The notes beneath the pieces are model-generated. The model had not been told where the DNA came from. It saw only the letters and a list, made by a program, of their open reading frames with translations, and made no database searches. 64,000 nucleotides of DNA from contig NZ_MLAN01000001.1 of NCBI RefSeq assembly GCF_002272875.1, positions 186,001 to 250,000 on the forward strand. Reading direction: 5' to 3'. The translations under genes were made by a program, and so were the position numbers. Shown one piece after another: positions 17,012-25,597 of this stretch. The DNA is from Helicobacter sp. 11S02629-2. GTDB taxonomy: Bacteria > Campylobacterota > Campylobacteria > Campylobacterales > Helicobacteraceae. Position 1 is the first letter of the stretch; the number at the start of each line of letters is the position of its first letter.

Positions 17012-18361
17012 TTAACTCTCTTCTTTATAGTTTTTAAATATATCTTGAGTTATCTTATAGCTACAAAACTTTGGTCCACACATAGAGCAAAACTCAGCAT
17101 CTTTAAATACATCTTGCGGTAATGCTTCATCGTGGTATTCACGTGCCCTTTCGCTATCAAGTGCTAGTTCAAACTGCCTATTCCAGTCAAAGCCATATCT
17201 TGCATCACTCATTAAGTCATCTCTAATACGGGCATTAACCCTACCCCTTGCTATATCTGCAGCGTGGGCTGCTATCTTATAAGCGATTATCCCTTCTCTT
17301 ACATCTTTTGCATTTGGCAAGCCAAGATGCTCTTTTGGAGTGACATAACAAAGCATAGCTACACCCTTCCAAGCCGCTACACACGCACCTATCGCACTTG
17401 CTATATGATCATAACCTGCAGCGATATCTGTAACTAATGGCCCTAAAACATAAAAGGGTGCATCATTACAAAGCTCTTTTTGAAGCTCGACATTACGCTC
17501 GATTTGATTAAGTGGCACATGTCCGGGCCCTTCAATCATAACTTGCACATCTTTATCATAAGCTCTTTTTGCTAGCTCACCTAAGACTTTTAGCTCAGCA
17601 AACTGTGCTTCATCACTAGCATCAGCCAAGCAACCCGGACGTAAAGAATCTCCTAAAGATAAACTTACATCATACTCTTGGCAGATCTTAAGTATCTCAT
17701 CAAAGGCTTCATAAAAAGGATTTTGCCTATGATAGTGCATCATCCAAGATGCCATAAGACTGCCACCACGAGAAACTACGCCCATCTTTCTTTTAGCGAC
17801 ATAAGGCATATGCTCTAATAAAAATCCACAATGTATCGTAAAGTAACTTACTCCTTGTTTTGCCTGCTTTAATAAGCAATCAAGCATAATGTCAATATCA
17901 AGCTTCATAACATCATTTTTAACATCATGGAGTATTTGATACATAGGCACTGTGCCTATAGGCACGCTAGAAGCGGCAATAATTGCCTCTCTTATGGAAT
18001 CTAAATCCCCACCAGTACTTAAGTCCATAACAGTATCTGCGCCGTACTTTATAGAGACTTTTAGCTTTTCTACTTCCTCATCTATATCTTCTACTATTTG
18101 AGAGCTACCGATGTTTGAGTTTATCTTAGTTTTTAGGGCTATGCCTATGCCCATAGGTTGCAAGGCTTTATGGTTTATATTAGCTGGGATTATAAGTCTG
18201 CCACGTGCAACTTCACTTAGTATAAGCTTAGAATCTAACTCTTCAACATTTGCCACGTATGCCATCTCAGGAGTTATGATGCCTTTTTTTGCATAGTGGA
18301 GTTGAGTTTTAATCTTATCGTTTTTATTTTTTTCTATCCATTCATTTCTTGAAACTGACAT
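17012..18361 (-). CDS. thiC: Phosphomethylpyrimidine synthase
   Basis: The 449-residue radical SAM enzyme converts 5-aminoimidazole ribotide to HMP phosphate in thiamine synthesis. The C-terminal CSMCGPKFC (CX2CX4C) iron-sulfur motif is intact, and the [13 protein letters not shown]-type sequence ([14 protein letters not shown]) and the [12 protein letters not shown] and [16 protein letters not shown] segments are characteristic. This is the shorter ThiC form lacking the N-terminal domain. There are only about 40 bp between the likely -10 and the ATG, so a TPP riboswitch does not fit upstream. Confidence 0.95.
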   Translation of the reverse strand: MSVSRNEWIEKNKNDKIKTQLHYAKKGIITPEMAYVANVEELDSKLILSEVARGRLIIPANINHKALQPMGIGIALKTKINSNIGSSQIVEDIDEEVEKLKVSIKYGADTVMDLSTGGDLDSIREAIIAASSVPIGTVPMYQILHDVKNDVMKLDIDIMLDCLLKQAKQGVSYFTIHCGFLLEHMPYVAKRKMGVVSRGGSLMASWMMHYHRQNPFYEAFDEILKICQEYDVSLSLGDSLRPGCLADASDEAQFAELKVLGELAKRAYDKDVQVMIEGPGHVPLNQIERNVELQKELCNDAPFYVLGPLVTDIAAGYDHIASAIGACVAAWKGVAMLCYVTPKEHLGLPNAKDVREGIIAYKIAAHAADIARGRVNARIRDDLMSDARYGFDWNRQFELALDSERAREYHDEALPQDVFKDAEFCSMCGPKFCSYKITQDIFKNYKEES

Positions 18362-18399
18362 GTTTTTCCTTGTAGTTATAGTTAGGCTCTATTGTTCAA

Positions 18400-18405
18400 A
18401 TTATA
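18400..18405 (-). promoter_or_regulatory. Putative thiC -10 element
   Basis: On the minus strand TATAAT lies about 39 nt upstream of the thiC ATG, in AT-rich sequence. No -35 is obvious, which is common in this phylum. Confidence 0.4.
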
Positions 18406-18467
18406 TTATGTTTTGACCTTTTTCAGGGCAATTAAATGTTACTATTTAGTCAAATATGCCTTGAATG

Positions 18468-18477
18468 TGTGTATAAT
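18468..18477 (+). promoter_or_regulatory. Putative ispDF promoter, extended -10
   Basis: TGTGTATAAT forms an extended -10 (TGN-TATAAT) about 30 bp before the chosen ispDF start. Confidence 0.45.
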
Positions 18478-18507
18478 TTCGCAACAAGAATATTTACGGA
18501 GATGTTT

Positions 18508-19809
18508 ATGCTGTCTTTATCTGTTGTGATTCTAGCCGCTGGAAGCTCTAGACGCTTTAGCTATGGCTCTAAAACAAGCATAAAAAAACAATGGATTAGA
18601 AAGCAAGATCTCCCCCTTTGGCTTTACAATACTTACAAGATTCAAAAAATCTGCACTAAGCTAAATACACAAGTGTTACCAAAATATACACTAGCTGATA
18701 TCATAGTAGTTGGTTCAAAAGAAGATGTTTCATATATGAAAAAACTAGCTAACTCAGATATCAAGATAGTAGAAGGAGGAAACACACGTCAAGAAAGCCT
18801 ATTTAATGCCCTCTCTTTTACTAACTCAGACTTAGTTTTAGTAAATGATAGCGCTAGATTTAATACATCTAAAAAAGTAGTGCTTAAGCTTTTTAATGCC
18901 TTAAAAGAATCTGCCTTAAAAGCTAAGATATCTATGGAAGACTTGCAAGATAAAACACTTGATAGCACCTCTTTTTTAAGCCTTCTTCCAGCAGGAATAG
19001 TGCCTTATTTAAACATAACTGATACTGTAGTTTTAGAATCCACAACTACCCAAAAGACAAAGCTAGACTATCTTAATCGAGACAAAGTCTATCTAGTCCA
19101 AACACCACAACTTTCACAAACTGCTATCTTAAAAAAAGCCCTTTTAAAAGCTAAAAGTGAAGGCAAAGACTATAGCGATGAAAGCAGTGCTATTAATGCC
19201 TATTTGGAAAACGAAAAAGCAGACCTTAAAACTCCCCTAGCCTTTGTAAAAGGAAGCAAGGCACTAAAAAAGATAACTTATAGTGATGATGTAAAGTTAA
19301 AATGGAGTAAGTACGCACTAAGTGCTAGCGGTATAGATATACACGCCTTTGAAGAAGGCAAAAAGATGTATCTTTGTGGAGTAGAAATAGATTCTCCTTT
19401 TGGCTTTAAAGCCCATAGTGATGGAGACGTAGCACTTCACGCTATTATAGATTCCATCCTTGGGTGTATGAACTATGGGGATATAGGCGAACTCTTCCCA
19501 GATACAGAGGCACTTTACAAGGATGCAGATTCTCAAGTGCTTTTACAAAAAGTTTATGACTACGCAAAAAGCGTAGGTTTTAAACTCATCTCTTTGGATC
19601 TAACCTTGCTTGCAGAGCTGCCCAAGATTAGCCCTTATAAAACAAGGATGCAAGAAAGTCTAACTAAACTCTTAGGGGTGAGTAAAACAAATATAAGTAT
19701 TAAGGCAACTACAACAGAAAGACTAGGCTTCGTAGGCAAAAAGGAAGGAATCTTAGTGCATGCGGTAGTGAATATGAAAAAAATCTCATTAAAAATGTTA
19801 AAGAAATAG
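18508..19809 (+). CDS. ispDF: Bifunctional IspD/IspF, isoprenoid MEP pathway
   Basis: The protein fuses 2-C-methyl-D-erythritol 4-phosphate cytidylyltransferase (residues 1 to about 260; SVVILAAGSSRRF, VEGGNTRQESLFNAL, VNDSARF) to 2-C-methyl-D-erythritol 2,4-cyclodiphosphate synthase (SGIDIHAFEEG, GFKAHSDGDVALHAI, ISIKATTTERLGFVG). This fusion is known in Campylobacter and Helicobacter. Start choice: CGGAG lies directly against the ATG at 18502, but 6 nt before the ATG at 18508, giving MLSLSVVILAAG. The IspD half carries polar inserts around residues 120-180. The regulator gene follows 13 bp later. dxr of the same pathway is at 46718. Confidence 0.92.
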   Translation: MLSLSVVILAAGSSRRFSYGSKTSIKKQWIRKQDLPLWLYNTYKIQKICTKLNTQVLPKYTLADIIVVGSKEDVSYMKKLANSDIKIVEGGNTRQESLFNALSFTNSDLVLVNDSARFNTSKKVVLKLFNALKESALKAKISMEDLQDKTLDSTSFLSLLPAGIVPYLNITDTVVLESTTTQKTKLDYLNRDKVYLVQTPQLSQTAILKKALLKAKSEGKDYSDESSAINAYLENEKADLKTPLAFVKGSKALKKITYSDDVKLKWSKYALSASGIDIHAFEEGKKMYLCGVEIDSPFGFKAHSDGDVALHAIIDSILGCMNYGDIGELFPDTEALYKDADSQVLLQKVYDYAKSVGFKLISLDLTLLAELPKISPYKTRMQESLTKLLGVSKTNISIKATTTERLGFVGKKEGILVHAVVNMKKISLKMLKK

Positions 19810-19822
19810 GAAGGATTAAGCC

Positions 19823-20710
19823 ATGAAAGTTTTGATTTTAGAAAATGAAACATACCTTGCCCAAAGCATTTCGAGTAAATTAGGCGATAACGGACACGCA
19901 TGCACCATAGTTTCAAGCGTAGAAGAAGCTATGAATAAGCCAACCCACTTTGACGCACTCCTGCTTTCAACAAGTGTAGCAGGCTCTCAGTGCAAAGATA
20001 TAATTTTAAAATTTAGAGATAGCATTATCATCCTTTTAGCTTCATATGTAAGTGATGATACGGTTATGAGGCCACTTTTATTAGGAGCTAAAGACTATAT
20101 CATAAAGCCTTTTATCATGGATGAAGTGATAAGAAAGATAGAGCACTATAAGGAGTGTGAGGACTTAAAAACTAAGATTAGATTCCTAAGAAGCTACTTT
20201 GCTTTTATAGAAAACGAGCTTCAAGTGCCAAATCTCCCCCAGTACGCCCCACCCATACTTATAAAGGCTAACTCCCAAAGGAGTGCAGATATTTATGCTA
20301 TGAAGTATGCTAGGGAGAAGCAGACTTTTTTTAAGTTCTTAAACCTAAAAAGCATAGACTGGAATGAATATAACTTTGATGATAATGAAATCTACTACAT
20401 CACTAACTTTGAGTTTTTAAAGAAGCAAGAAAAGAAAGACTTTTTAGACTTTGCTTTGAAAAAGAAGTTCATCATATCCATGATATCTGATGATAAGGTC
20501 ATCTTCCCTCAGATAGTAGACATCACAAGCATGGCTAATAATTTAGAAATAGGCAGTGAGATCTTAAGTGTAAAAGACTATGAGCGTATAGTTATATCAA
20601 AGTTTGAAGGAAGATATCCTGATGTAGAGCTTGCCAAAAAGCTAGGTATGAGTAGAAAAAGCCTATGGGAGAAGCGCAAAAAGTATGGAATCTTAAAAAA
20701 GAAGAATTAA
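19823..20710 (+). CDS. Atypical orphan response regulator, HP1021-type
   Basis: The 295-residue protein has an N-terminal receiver-like domain (VLILENETYLAQSISSKL, then KDYIIKPF with the conserved Lys) and a C-terminal helix-turn-helix (DVELAKKLGMSRKSLWEKRKKYGI) resembling Fis/NtrC-type DNA binding. The usual phospho-acceptor Asp is replaced by Ser49 (FDALLLSTS), so it probably works without phosphorylation. Size, sequence type and the position directly after ispDF match HP1021 of H. pylori and Cj1608 of C. jejuni. HP1021 is known to bind the replication origin and to control many genes, including redox responses. No sensor kinase is adjacent. Confidence 0.85.
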   Translation: MKVLILENETYLAQSISSKLGDNGHACTIVSSVEEAMNKPTHFDALLLSTSVAGSQCKDIILKFRDSIIILLASYVSDDTVMRPLLLGAKDYIIKPFIMDEVIRKIEHYKECEDLKTKIRFLRSYFAFIENELQVPNLPQYAPPILIKANSQRSADIYAMKYAREKQTFFKFLNLKSIDWNEYNFDDNEIYYITNFEFLKKQEKKDFLDFALKKKFIISMISDDKVIFPQIVDITSMANNLEIGSEILSVKDYERIVISKFEGRYPDVELAKKLGMSRKSLWEKRKKYGILKKKN

Positions 20711-20725
20711 AGGAGAAGTTAGATT

Positions 20726-21898
20726 ATGAAAAAGCAGATTTACATAGACAAGGAGGCCTTAGCGGTGCTATCACTTGCTAAGGCAGAGCTTTTAAGCCCT
20801 GTCACTAGACTTATGAACAAAGAAGAGATGGAACAAGTAAATCGTGATTCCATGTATGAGGGTAAAAGTTTCCCTTGCCCCTTTCTTTTAAATCCAAGCG
20901 GTAAACGTAACAAGGAAGTCTTAAAGTCACTAAAGAAAAATGAAATCATAGACCTAGTTACTGAAGGTGAAGTAGTAGGAGAACTAAAAGTAGATTCTAC
21001 TTTCAAGATAGACTTAGATGTTAGGATTAGAAAGCTTACTGGTGGGGATTTTAGTGCGCACGACTTGCCTTCTCTAACTGCACGTATGGGCGATATAGCC
21101 CTATGTGGCGAGTATAAACTTCTAGAAAACCCTCAACTTGAGTACTTTAATAGACTTAGCACAACTATAAACTCCCTTAGTGCAAAAAATATCACTGGCT
21201 TTTTTATAAGAGCAGAGCCACTCCATAGAGTGCATGAGAAGATTCTCCGTGAAGCTTTGATGAACACTGATGTATTAGTTATCTTTCTACTTAAGCCTTA
21301 TAAAAAAAGCTTTATAGACTATGACTTAAGACTAAGATGTGTTGAGTTTTTTATAGATGGCTATTTACAAAAAGAAAGAGTAGTAGTTATACCAATAGAT
21401 GATACCTATCTTTATGCCGGACAAAATAAGATGGCACTAAATGCCATAGTGGCTAAAAACTATGGCTGCACTAAGATGATAACAGGTGAGCACAACCCCG
21501 GTCTTGGTGTCTACTACAAAGATAGGCAAATCCACTCCATATTAGATGAACTAAAAGGTATAGATATCAACTTTGAGATAATCTCAGAGTTTGTCTACTG
21601 TGATACTTGTAGGACTATAGTCTCTACTAAAGTCTGCCCTCACGGACACCACCACCACATAAGCTATAACTCAGAATCTTTTATAGAGTTTTTTAAACTT
21701 GGACTTTTACCACCTGCTATGTTTGTAAGACAGCAGATTTCTGCGATCATGCTTTCTCACATCTTCCCTAATAGGTTCAAGAAACTTAATAGATTCTACT
21801 ATGACATGATGACTTCAAAAGGTATAGTACAAGATGCCCCAGAAGAAGAGTTTTATCTAAAACTGATGCAGCTTTATCAAACGACTTCTCTTACTTAA
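20726..21898 (+). CDS. ATP-sulfurylase-like (Sat family) protein with altered active site
   Basis: The 390-residue protein has the domain order of ATP sulfurylase: a PUA-like N-terminal half, a nucleotidyltransferase core with the helix motif PLHRVHEKILREA, the GEHNPGLGVYY loop, and a zinc-type region YCDTCRTIV...VCPHG as in archaeal/single-domain Sat. Two hallmarks differ from canonical enzymes: the QxRN motif before the HxxH helix reads FIRAEP, and the GRDHAGxG loop reads GEHNPGLG. Sulfate adenylylation is therefore uncertain. No reductase, APS kinase or sulfate transporter genes are near. The position after the HP1021-type regulator matches Cj1609 in C. jejuni. Confidence 0.7.
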   Translation: MKKQIYIDKEALAVLSLAKAELLSPVTRLMNKEEMEQVNRDSMYEGKSFPCPFLLNPSGKRNKEVLKSLKKNEIIDLVTEGEVVGELKVDSTFKIDLDVRIRKLTGGDFSAHDLPSLTARMGDIALCGEYKLLENPQLEYFNRLSTTINSLSAKNITGFFIRAEPLHRVHEKILREALMNTDVLVIFLLKPYKKSFIDYDLRLRCVEFFIDGYLQKERVVVIPIDDTYLYAGQNKMALNAIVAKNYGCTKMITGEHNPGLGVYYKDRQIHSILDELKGIDINFEIISEFVYCDTCRTIVSTKVCPHGHHHHISYNSESFIEFFKLGLLPPAMFVRQQISAIMLSHIFPNRFKKLNRFYYDMMTSKGIVQDAPEEEFYLKLMQLYQTTSLT

Positions 21899-21906
21899 GC
21901 CCTAGT

Positions 21907-22383
21907 TTGACAAATATAGCCACCCTTTTTGGAATCTATAGACTTGGTGCATTTGGTACTTTGCTTTGTTATATCTTTAGTTTAATCACTGGCTTTTTGG
22001 TTTACACCTACTTTAAAGAAAGCATCTTTATAGCCGCACTTGTATTAGCAGCCCTATGTTTTAGAGTGATAAAAACAGATGAAAGCTTAAAAGAAAAAGT
22101 ACTTTTACAAAAAACTGCAGGTATCTGGCTTAGCTTTTCCTTTCTAGTCATGCTTAGTCCTTTAAGCCTCATACTATGCTTTGTGATATTTATACTTTTA
22201 GAACGTTTTAGATTCTCTTTTATAAAAAAGCTAACAGCTAGCGATAAAAGCTACACACTCATCCTAGCTACACTACTAAATGGCGTCATAAGTGGCTTTT
22301 TTACAGTAGTTATATATAAGTTTTTATTAGAAAAAAGTGAGTTTTTAAACACTCTTAGTCTAAAAGTAGAGCACTTTTTATAA
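21907..22383 (+). CDS. PgpA-like membrane protein lacking catalytic acids
   Basis: The 158-residue, strongly hydrophobic protein has about four to five membrane helices. GAFGTLLCYIFSL near the N-terminus, KVLLQKTAGIWLSF and LLNGVISGFFT align in order with the PgpA (phosphatidylglycerophosphatase A) motifs PGTxGSL, WDExxGxW and DDxxAGxxS. The acidic residues of the last two motifs are replaced (Gln-Lys and Ala-Thr), so it may be a pseudoenzyme. The first usable start is TTG at 21907, 8 bases after the Sat stop and with no clear ribosome site, implying coupling. Its position matches Cj1610, annotated pgpA. Confidence 0.55.
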   Translation: MTNIATLFGIYRLGAFGTLLCYIFSLITGFLVYTYFKESIFIAALVLAALCFRVIKTDESLKEKVLLQKTAGIWLSFSFLVMLSPLSLILCFVIFILLERFRFSFIKKLTASDKSYTLILATLLNGVISGFFTVVIYKFLLEKSEFLNTLSLKVEHFL

Positions 22384-22410
22384 AGAGCAAACTAGCTTTG
22401 AGTATGCCAT

Positions 22411-22454
22411 ATAAGCAAATGCGTGCTTATATCTTCCATCACGCTTAAGCACGC
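22411..22454. terminator. Two mutually exclusive hairpins between convergent genes
   Basis: ATAAGCA / TGCTTAT (22411-22430) and GCGTGCTTA / TAAGCACGC (22421-22454) share one arm, so only one can form at a time. They lie between the PgpA-like gene and the lyase gene and probably serve one transcript each. Confidence 0.5.
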
Positions 22455-22463
22455 AAGGCTTGC

Positions 22464-23276
22464 TTAAAGTGCTTTAGTAACTATACTTTTAGCCCTTAAG
22501 ATAACTGGCAGATCTATCATCTCTCCTTTATAGTTAAAAACAGCATTGTTATGAAGCTTTGCTAACTCTAAGATTTCTCTTGCCCACGCTAGTACTTTGG
22601 GGCTTGGGTTAAAAGCCTTATTTATTACTTCAACTTGACTTGGATGTATGCACAAAGCCCCACCAAATCCCATACTTTTTGCTACTTCGCACTCACTTGC
22701 TAGCCCTTCTAAATCTTTAAAGTTAGCATAAACTCCATTTAATGGAGATGGGAGGTTATTAACCCTAGATTGCACTACTAGCTTAGCTTGACAAAACTCT
22801 AACATCAAGTCTTTGCCTCTCCCTTTTTCTAGTCCTAAATCAAGGGCAAGATCTAAAGAGCCAAAACTTAAAGCTAGCAAGTTTTTAGCACGTGCTAGCT
22901 TTTTTAGATTAGAGATTCCCAAAGCTGTCTCTATCAAGGCTATAACCTTAAAGTCTAGTGCTTCTATCTCTTTTTTACTTTGTGCCTTTGATAGCATAAC
23001 GCCTAGCAAGCTAGGCTTTATGGAATCTAAAAGCTTTAAGTCATCTTGATAGAATCTAGATTTGATACTATTAATACGCACAAAAAACTGCAAGGCCTTA
23101 TTATCCCTAGCAAAGGCTTTTATATGGTTTCTTGCTAGCTCTTTGCTATCTTCATCTACAGCATCTTCTAGATCTAAGATAACCCCACTTGCTTTAAAAC
23201 TAAAAGCTTTTAAGAAACGCTCAGGCTTACTTCCCGGCACAAAAAGCAAACTTTTTAAGGAATCTAACTCCATCAT
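22464..23276 (-). CDS. CitE-like lyase, probable (S)-citramalyl-CoA lyase
   Basis: The 270-residue protein is of the HpcH/HpaI-CitE superfamily. LLFVPGSKPERF at the N-terminus, ILDLEDAV (metal-site acids), RINS, ALIETALGI, SFGSLDLALDLG and CIHPSQVEVIN are the family landmarks. Members cleave malyl-, methylmalyl-, citryl- or citramalyl-CoA. Its start (ATGATG) overlaps the TGA of the CoA transferase gene. With the neighbouring transferase and MaoC hydratase, the best fit is citramalyl-CoA cleavage to pyruvate and acetyl-CoA, the third step of itaconate breakdown (Ccl). There are no citrate lyase alpha or gamma subunit genes next to it, which argues against citrate lyase. Confidence 0.75.
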   Translation of the reverse strand: MMELDSLKSLLFVPGSKPERFLKAFSFKASGVILDLEDAVDEDSKELARNHIKAFARDNKALQFFVRINSIKSRFYQDDLKLLDSIKPSLLGVMLSKAQSKKEIEALDFKVIALIETALGISNLKKLARAKNLLALSFGSLDLALDLGLEKGRGKDLMLEFCQAKLVVQSRVNNLPSPLNGVYANFKDLEGLASECEVAKSMGFGGALCIHPSQVEVINKAFNPSPKVLAWAREILELAKLHNNAVFNYKGEMIDLPVILRAKSIVTKAL

Positions 23277-24451
23277 ATAACGCCTTTTTCCTTAAAGCTT
23301 TCAAGTTCAGATTCTAAACCTAACTCTTTTAGTATCATAACTGTGTGCTCCCCAAGATCTGGGATAGCATCCATCCTAGCTTTAAAGTTACTATTAGTCG
23401 CAGGTGGTATTAAAGCAGGCAAGATTCCAGCTGGACTGTCCACTTCAGCCCATCTATTACGTGCTTTTAGCTGAGGGTGCTCCCAAAACTTATCTAGCGT
23501 GTTCACCTTGCCATTTGCTATCTTTGCTTCTTCAAGTCTATACGTCACTTCCTCACTAGTTAGATTAGCAAAGCAAGATTCTATAATGTCTCTTACTTTT
23601 TCGTTATTTTGCGTTCTTAAAGTATTAGTTTTATGATCTTCATGTAAGACTAACTCTTCTCTTTGCAAGACTATATGGCAAAAGTTTGCCCACTCTCTTT
23701 CATTTTGCAAGCCAAACATCACAACACCATCTTTAGTTTTATAAGGTCCATAAGGAGTTATAGATGCGTGAAATGCCCCACTTCTAACAGGAGGCTCTGC
23801 CCCTTCAAATGTATAATAAAGCGGATAGCCCATCCACTCGCCCAAACACTCAAGCATGGAGATTTCTACCTTTGAACCTTCTCCGGTTTGTTCAAGATGT
23901 AAAAGTGCACTTAAGATTCCACTATAAGCATACATGCCAGCACTTATATCAGCTATAGAGATAGGCACTTTTACGACATCTTCTTTTGTGCCAGTTATAG
24001 ATAAAAGCCCGCTTTCAGATTGGATAAGTAAGTCATAGGCCTTTTTGTGCTCATAAGGACCACCAGCACCATAGCCTGAGATATCACAGACTATAATTTT
24101 TGGATTTATCTTTTTTAAGCTTTCATAGTCTAGTCCTAGCCTTGTGCTAGCACCGGGTGCTAAGTTTTGTACAAAAATATCAACTTTAGGCAAAAGCTTT
24201 TCTAGTACTTTTTTAGAATCCTCTTCTTTTAAGTCTATAGCTAGGCTTTCTTTAGATCTATTAGTCCAGACAAAGTGACTTGCTAGCCCTTTTGTCCTTT
24301 TATCATAGCCCCTTGCCAGGTCTCCAACTTTTGGTCTTTCTATCTTTATAACTCTAGCACCTAAGTCTGCTAACTGACGTGTGGCAAAAGGTGCTGCTAT
24401 AGCTTGCTCTATACTTAAAACTATCTTTCCTTCTAGTGGTAACTTAGTCAT
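23273..24451 (-). CDS. CaiB/BaiF-family CoA transferase, probable itaconate CoA transferase
   Basis: The 392-residue class III CoA transferase has the N-terminal APFATRQLADLGARVIKIERP, LAPGASTRLGLDYESL, SGYGAGGPY and AYDLLIQSESGLLSITG. Asp140 in the last motif is the expected catalytic residue (it corresponds to Asp169 of formyl-CoA transferase). This family activates carboxylic acids by moving CoA from a donor such as succinyl-CoA. Placed between a MaoC hydratase and a CitE-type lyase, the likely substrate is itaconate (Ict as in Pseudomonas) or mesaconate. It overlaps the lyase gene by four bases, and a GGAT ribosome site lies in the end of the hydratase gene. Confidence 0.75.
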   Translation of the reverse strand: MTKLPLEGKIVLSIEQAIAAPFATRQLADLGARVIKIERPKVGDLARGYDKRTKGLASHFVWTNRSKESLAIDLKEEDSKKVLEKLLPKVDIFVQNLAPGASTRLGLDYESLKKINPKIIVCDISGYGAGGPYEHKKAYDLLIQSESGLLSITGTKEDVVKVPISIADISAGMYAYSGILSALLHLEQTGEGSKVEISMLECLGEWMGYPLYYTFEGAEPPVRSGAFHASITPYGPYKTKDGVVMFGLQNEREWANFCHIVLQREELVLHEDHKTNTLRTQNNEKVRDIIESCFANLTSEEVTYRLEEAKIANGKVNTLDKFWEHPQLKARNRWAEVDSPAGILPALIPPATNSNFKARMDAIPDLGEHTVMILKELGLESELESFKEKGVI

Positions 24452-24454
24452 GTT

Positions 24455-25285
24455 TTATCCTTTTTGTTTAAATATTATCTTGCCTCTATGTGCGATGCTT
24501 TCTCCTTCTGCTATCCAAAGAGAAGCTTCTGTAGCACTACTTATAACCCCTTGTGCATGTAAGGTCGAAGGTACACAAAGTGGCCTTAGTCCTTGGTAGC
24601 TATACTCAAGTATCTCTTTATCTTTATGGAAGTGCGAAAAGGTATTAATCATATAAGTTGCAAGCAAAGGCCCATGTATAACTATGCCCTTATAGCCTTC
24701 AACTTCAGTAGCGTAAGGGAAATCATAGTGAATCTTATGCCCATTAAAAGTAAGGGCGCTATAGCGAAAAAGAAGGGTTGAATCTGGAGTAAAAGTAAGT
24801 GAAAACTCTGGCTTTGGAAGGCTAGCATCACTACTTGTCTTAGGAAGGCTAGGCTCTTTATAAACTATATCTTGCTCTTCACTTACACATAAAGTATCGC
24901 TTTGAAAGTACTCATGAAGCAAAGTTACAAAAGTAAGCTTACCGCTTCTGCCTTCTTTTTCACTTATATCTTTTATAGTAGTTTTTTTCCTAGCTTCTTT
25001 GCCTATAACTAAGTCTTTTATAAACTTAAATCTCCCCCCTGCCCACATCCTATTTCTATTTTCTATCAAAGGCAAAAAGCCTCCAAGCTTTGGATGGCCA
25101 TCACGCCCTAGCTTACTTGGATCTAGTGCTTTAACAAAAAAGCACCACTGCCAAAGATGGGGTAAACTCTCACCAGCTTTTAGCTCTTCTTGTCCTAAAG
25201 TGGCACATATCTTTTGAATCTGATGGATATTTATGTCTTCAGTAAACTCTTCACTTTTGCCTATATAACTCTTTAACTCTGACAT
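24455..25285 (-). CDS. MaoC-type hydratase, probable itaconyl/mesaconyl-CoA hydratase
   Basis: The ATG at 25285, preceded by AAAAGGAG, gives 276 residues; an in-frame Met 16 codons upstream lacks a ribosome site. The protein is a double hot-dog of the mesaconyl-C4-CoA hydratase/HTD2 type: an N-terminal degenerate half and a C-terminal half with FRYSALTFNGHKIHYD (hydratase motif 2, catalytic Asp/His region) and IVIHGPLLATYMI. Relatives hydrate mesaconyl-C4-CoA or itaconyl-CoA to citramalyl-CoA. It is the first gene of the three-gene run and is divergent from the dicarboxylate carrier. Confidence 0.75.
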   Translation of the reverse strand: MSELKSYIGKSEEFTEDINIHQIQKICATLGQEELKAGESLPHLWQWCFFVKALDPSKLGRDGHPKLGGFLPLIENRNRMWAGGRFKFIKDLVIGKEARKKTTIKDISEKEGRSGKLTFVTLLHEYFQSDTLCVSEEQDIVYKEPSLPKTSSDASLPKPEFSLTFTPDSTLLFRYSALTFNGHKIHYDFPYATEVEGYKGIVIHGPLLATYMINTFSHFHKDKEILEYSYQGLRPLCVPSTLHAQGVISSATEASLWIAEGESIAHRGKIIFKQKG

Positions 25286-25597
25286 AAGTCTCCTTTTATG
25301 AATAAAATCGCACATCCCATATAAACTTACCACTTAAGGTAATAAAAGTACTAAACATACTTTTTTATCTATAACAGAATGTTATATATCATAAGAATAA
25401 TTCTTGTAAAACAACAATATTTCATGACTACTATTAATAAAAATTGACTTATAGTTACTTTTTTTAACATTAAGAGTATTTATATACTGCTAATTTACTT
25501 TTTTATACAAAGGAATAATCTTTTTGATAATATGTAAAATATCTCTGTAAACATAAAGAGATACTCAATAAATAAAATTTGTTATAAAGGGAGTTAT
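25286..25597. promoter_or_regulatory. Divergent control region of the C5-dicarboxylate module
   Basis: The 312-bp AT-rich region between the hydratase and carrier genes contains two symmetric sites, TATAAC-N5-GTTATA at 25370-25386 and AAGAATAATTCTT at 25393-25405. It also holds a stem TATCTCT / AGAGATA about 30-55 bp before the carrier ATG. No regulator gene is adjacent. Promoters for both directions must lie here, but no clear -35/-10 pair is assigned. Confidence 0.5.

Noticed and set aside
18362-18435. TPP riboswitch before thiC
   Set aside because: Only about 40-70 bases separate the likely -10 from the ATG and none of the conserved THI-box sequence is seen.
22464-23276. Citrate lyase beta subunit
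   Set aside because: There is no alpha or gamma subunit gene beside it, and the neighbours are a CoA transferase and a MaoC hydratase.
22464-25285. 3-hydroxypropionate cycle genes (Mct/Meh/Mcl)
   Set aside because: The proteins resemble them, but no other cycle enzymes are here and propionyl-CoA is handled by the methylcitrate operon; this is kept as an alternative to test rather than the main call.
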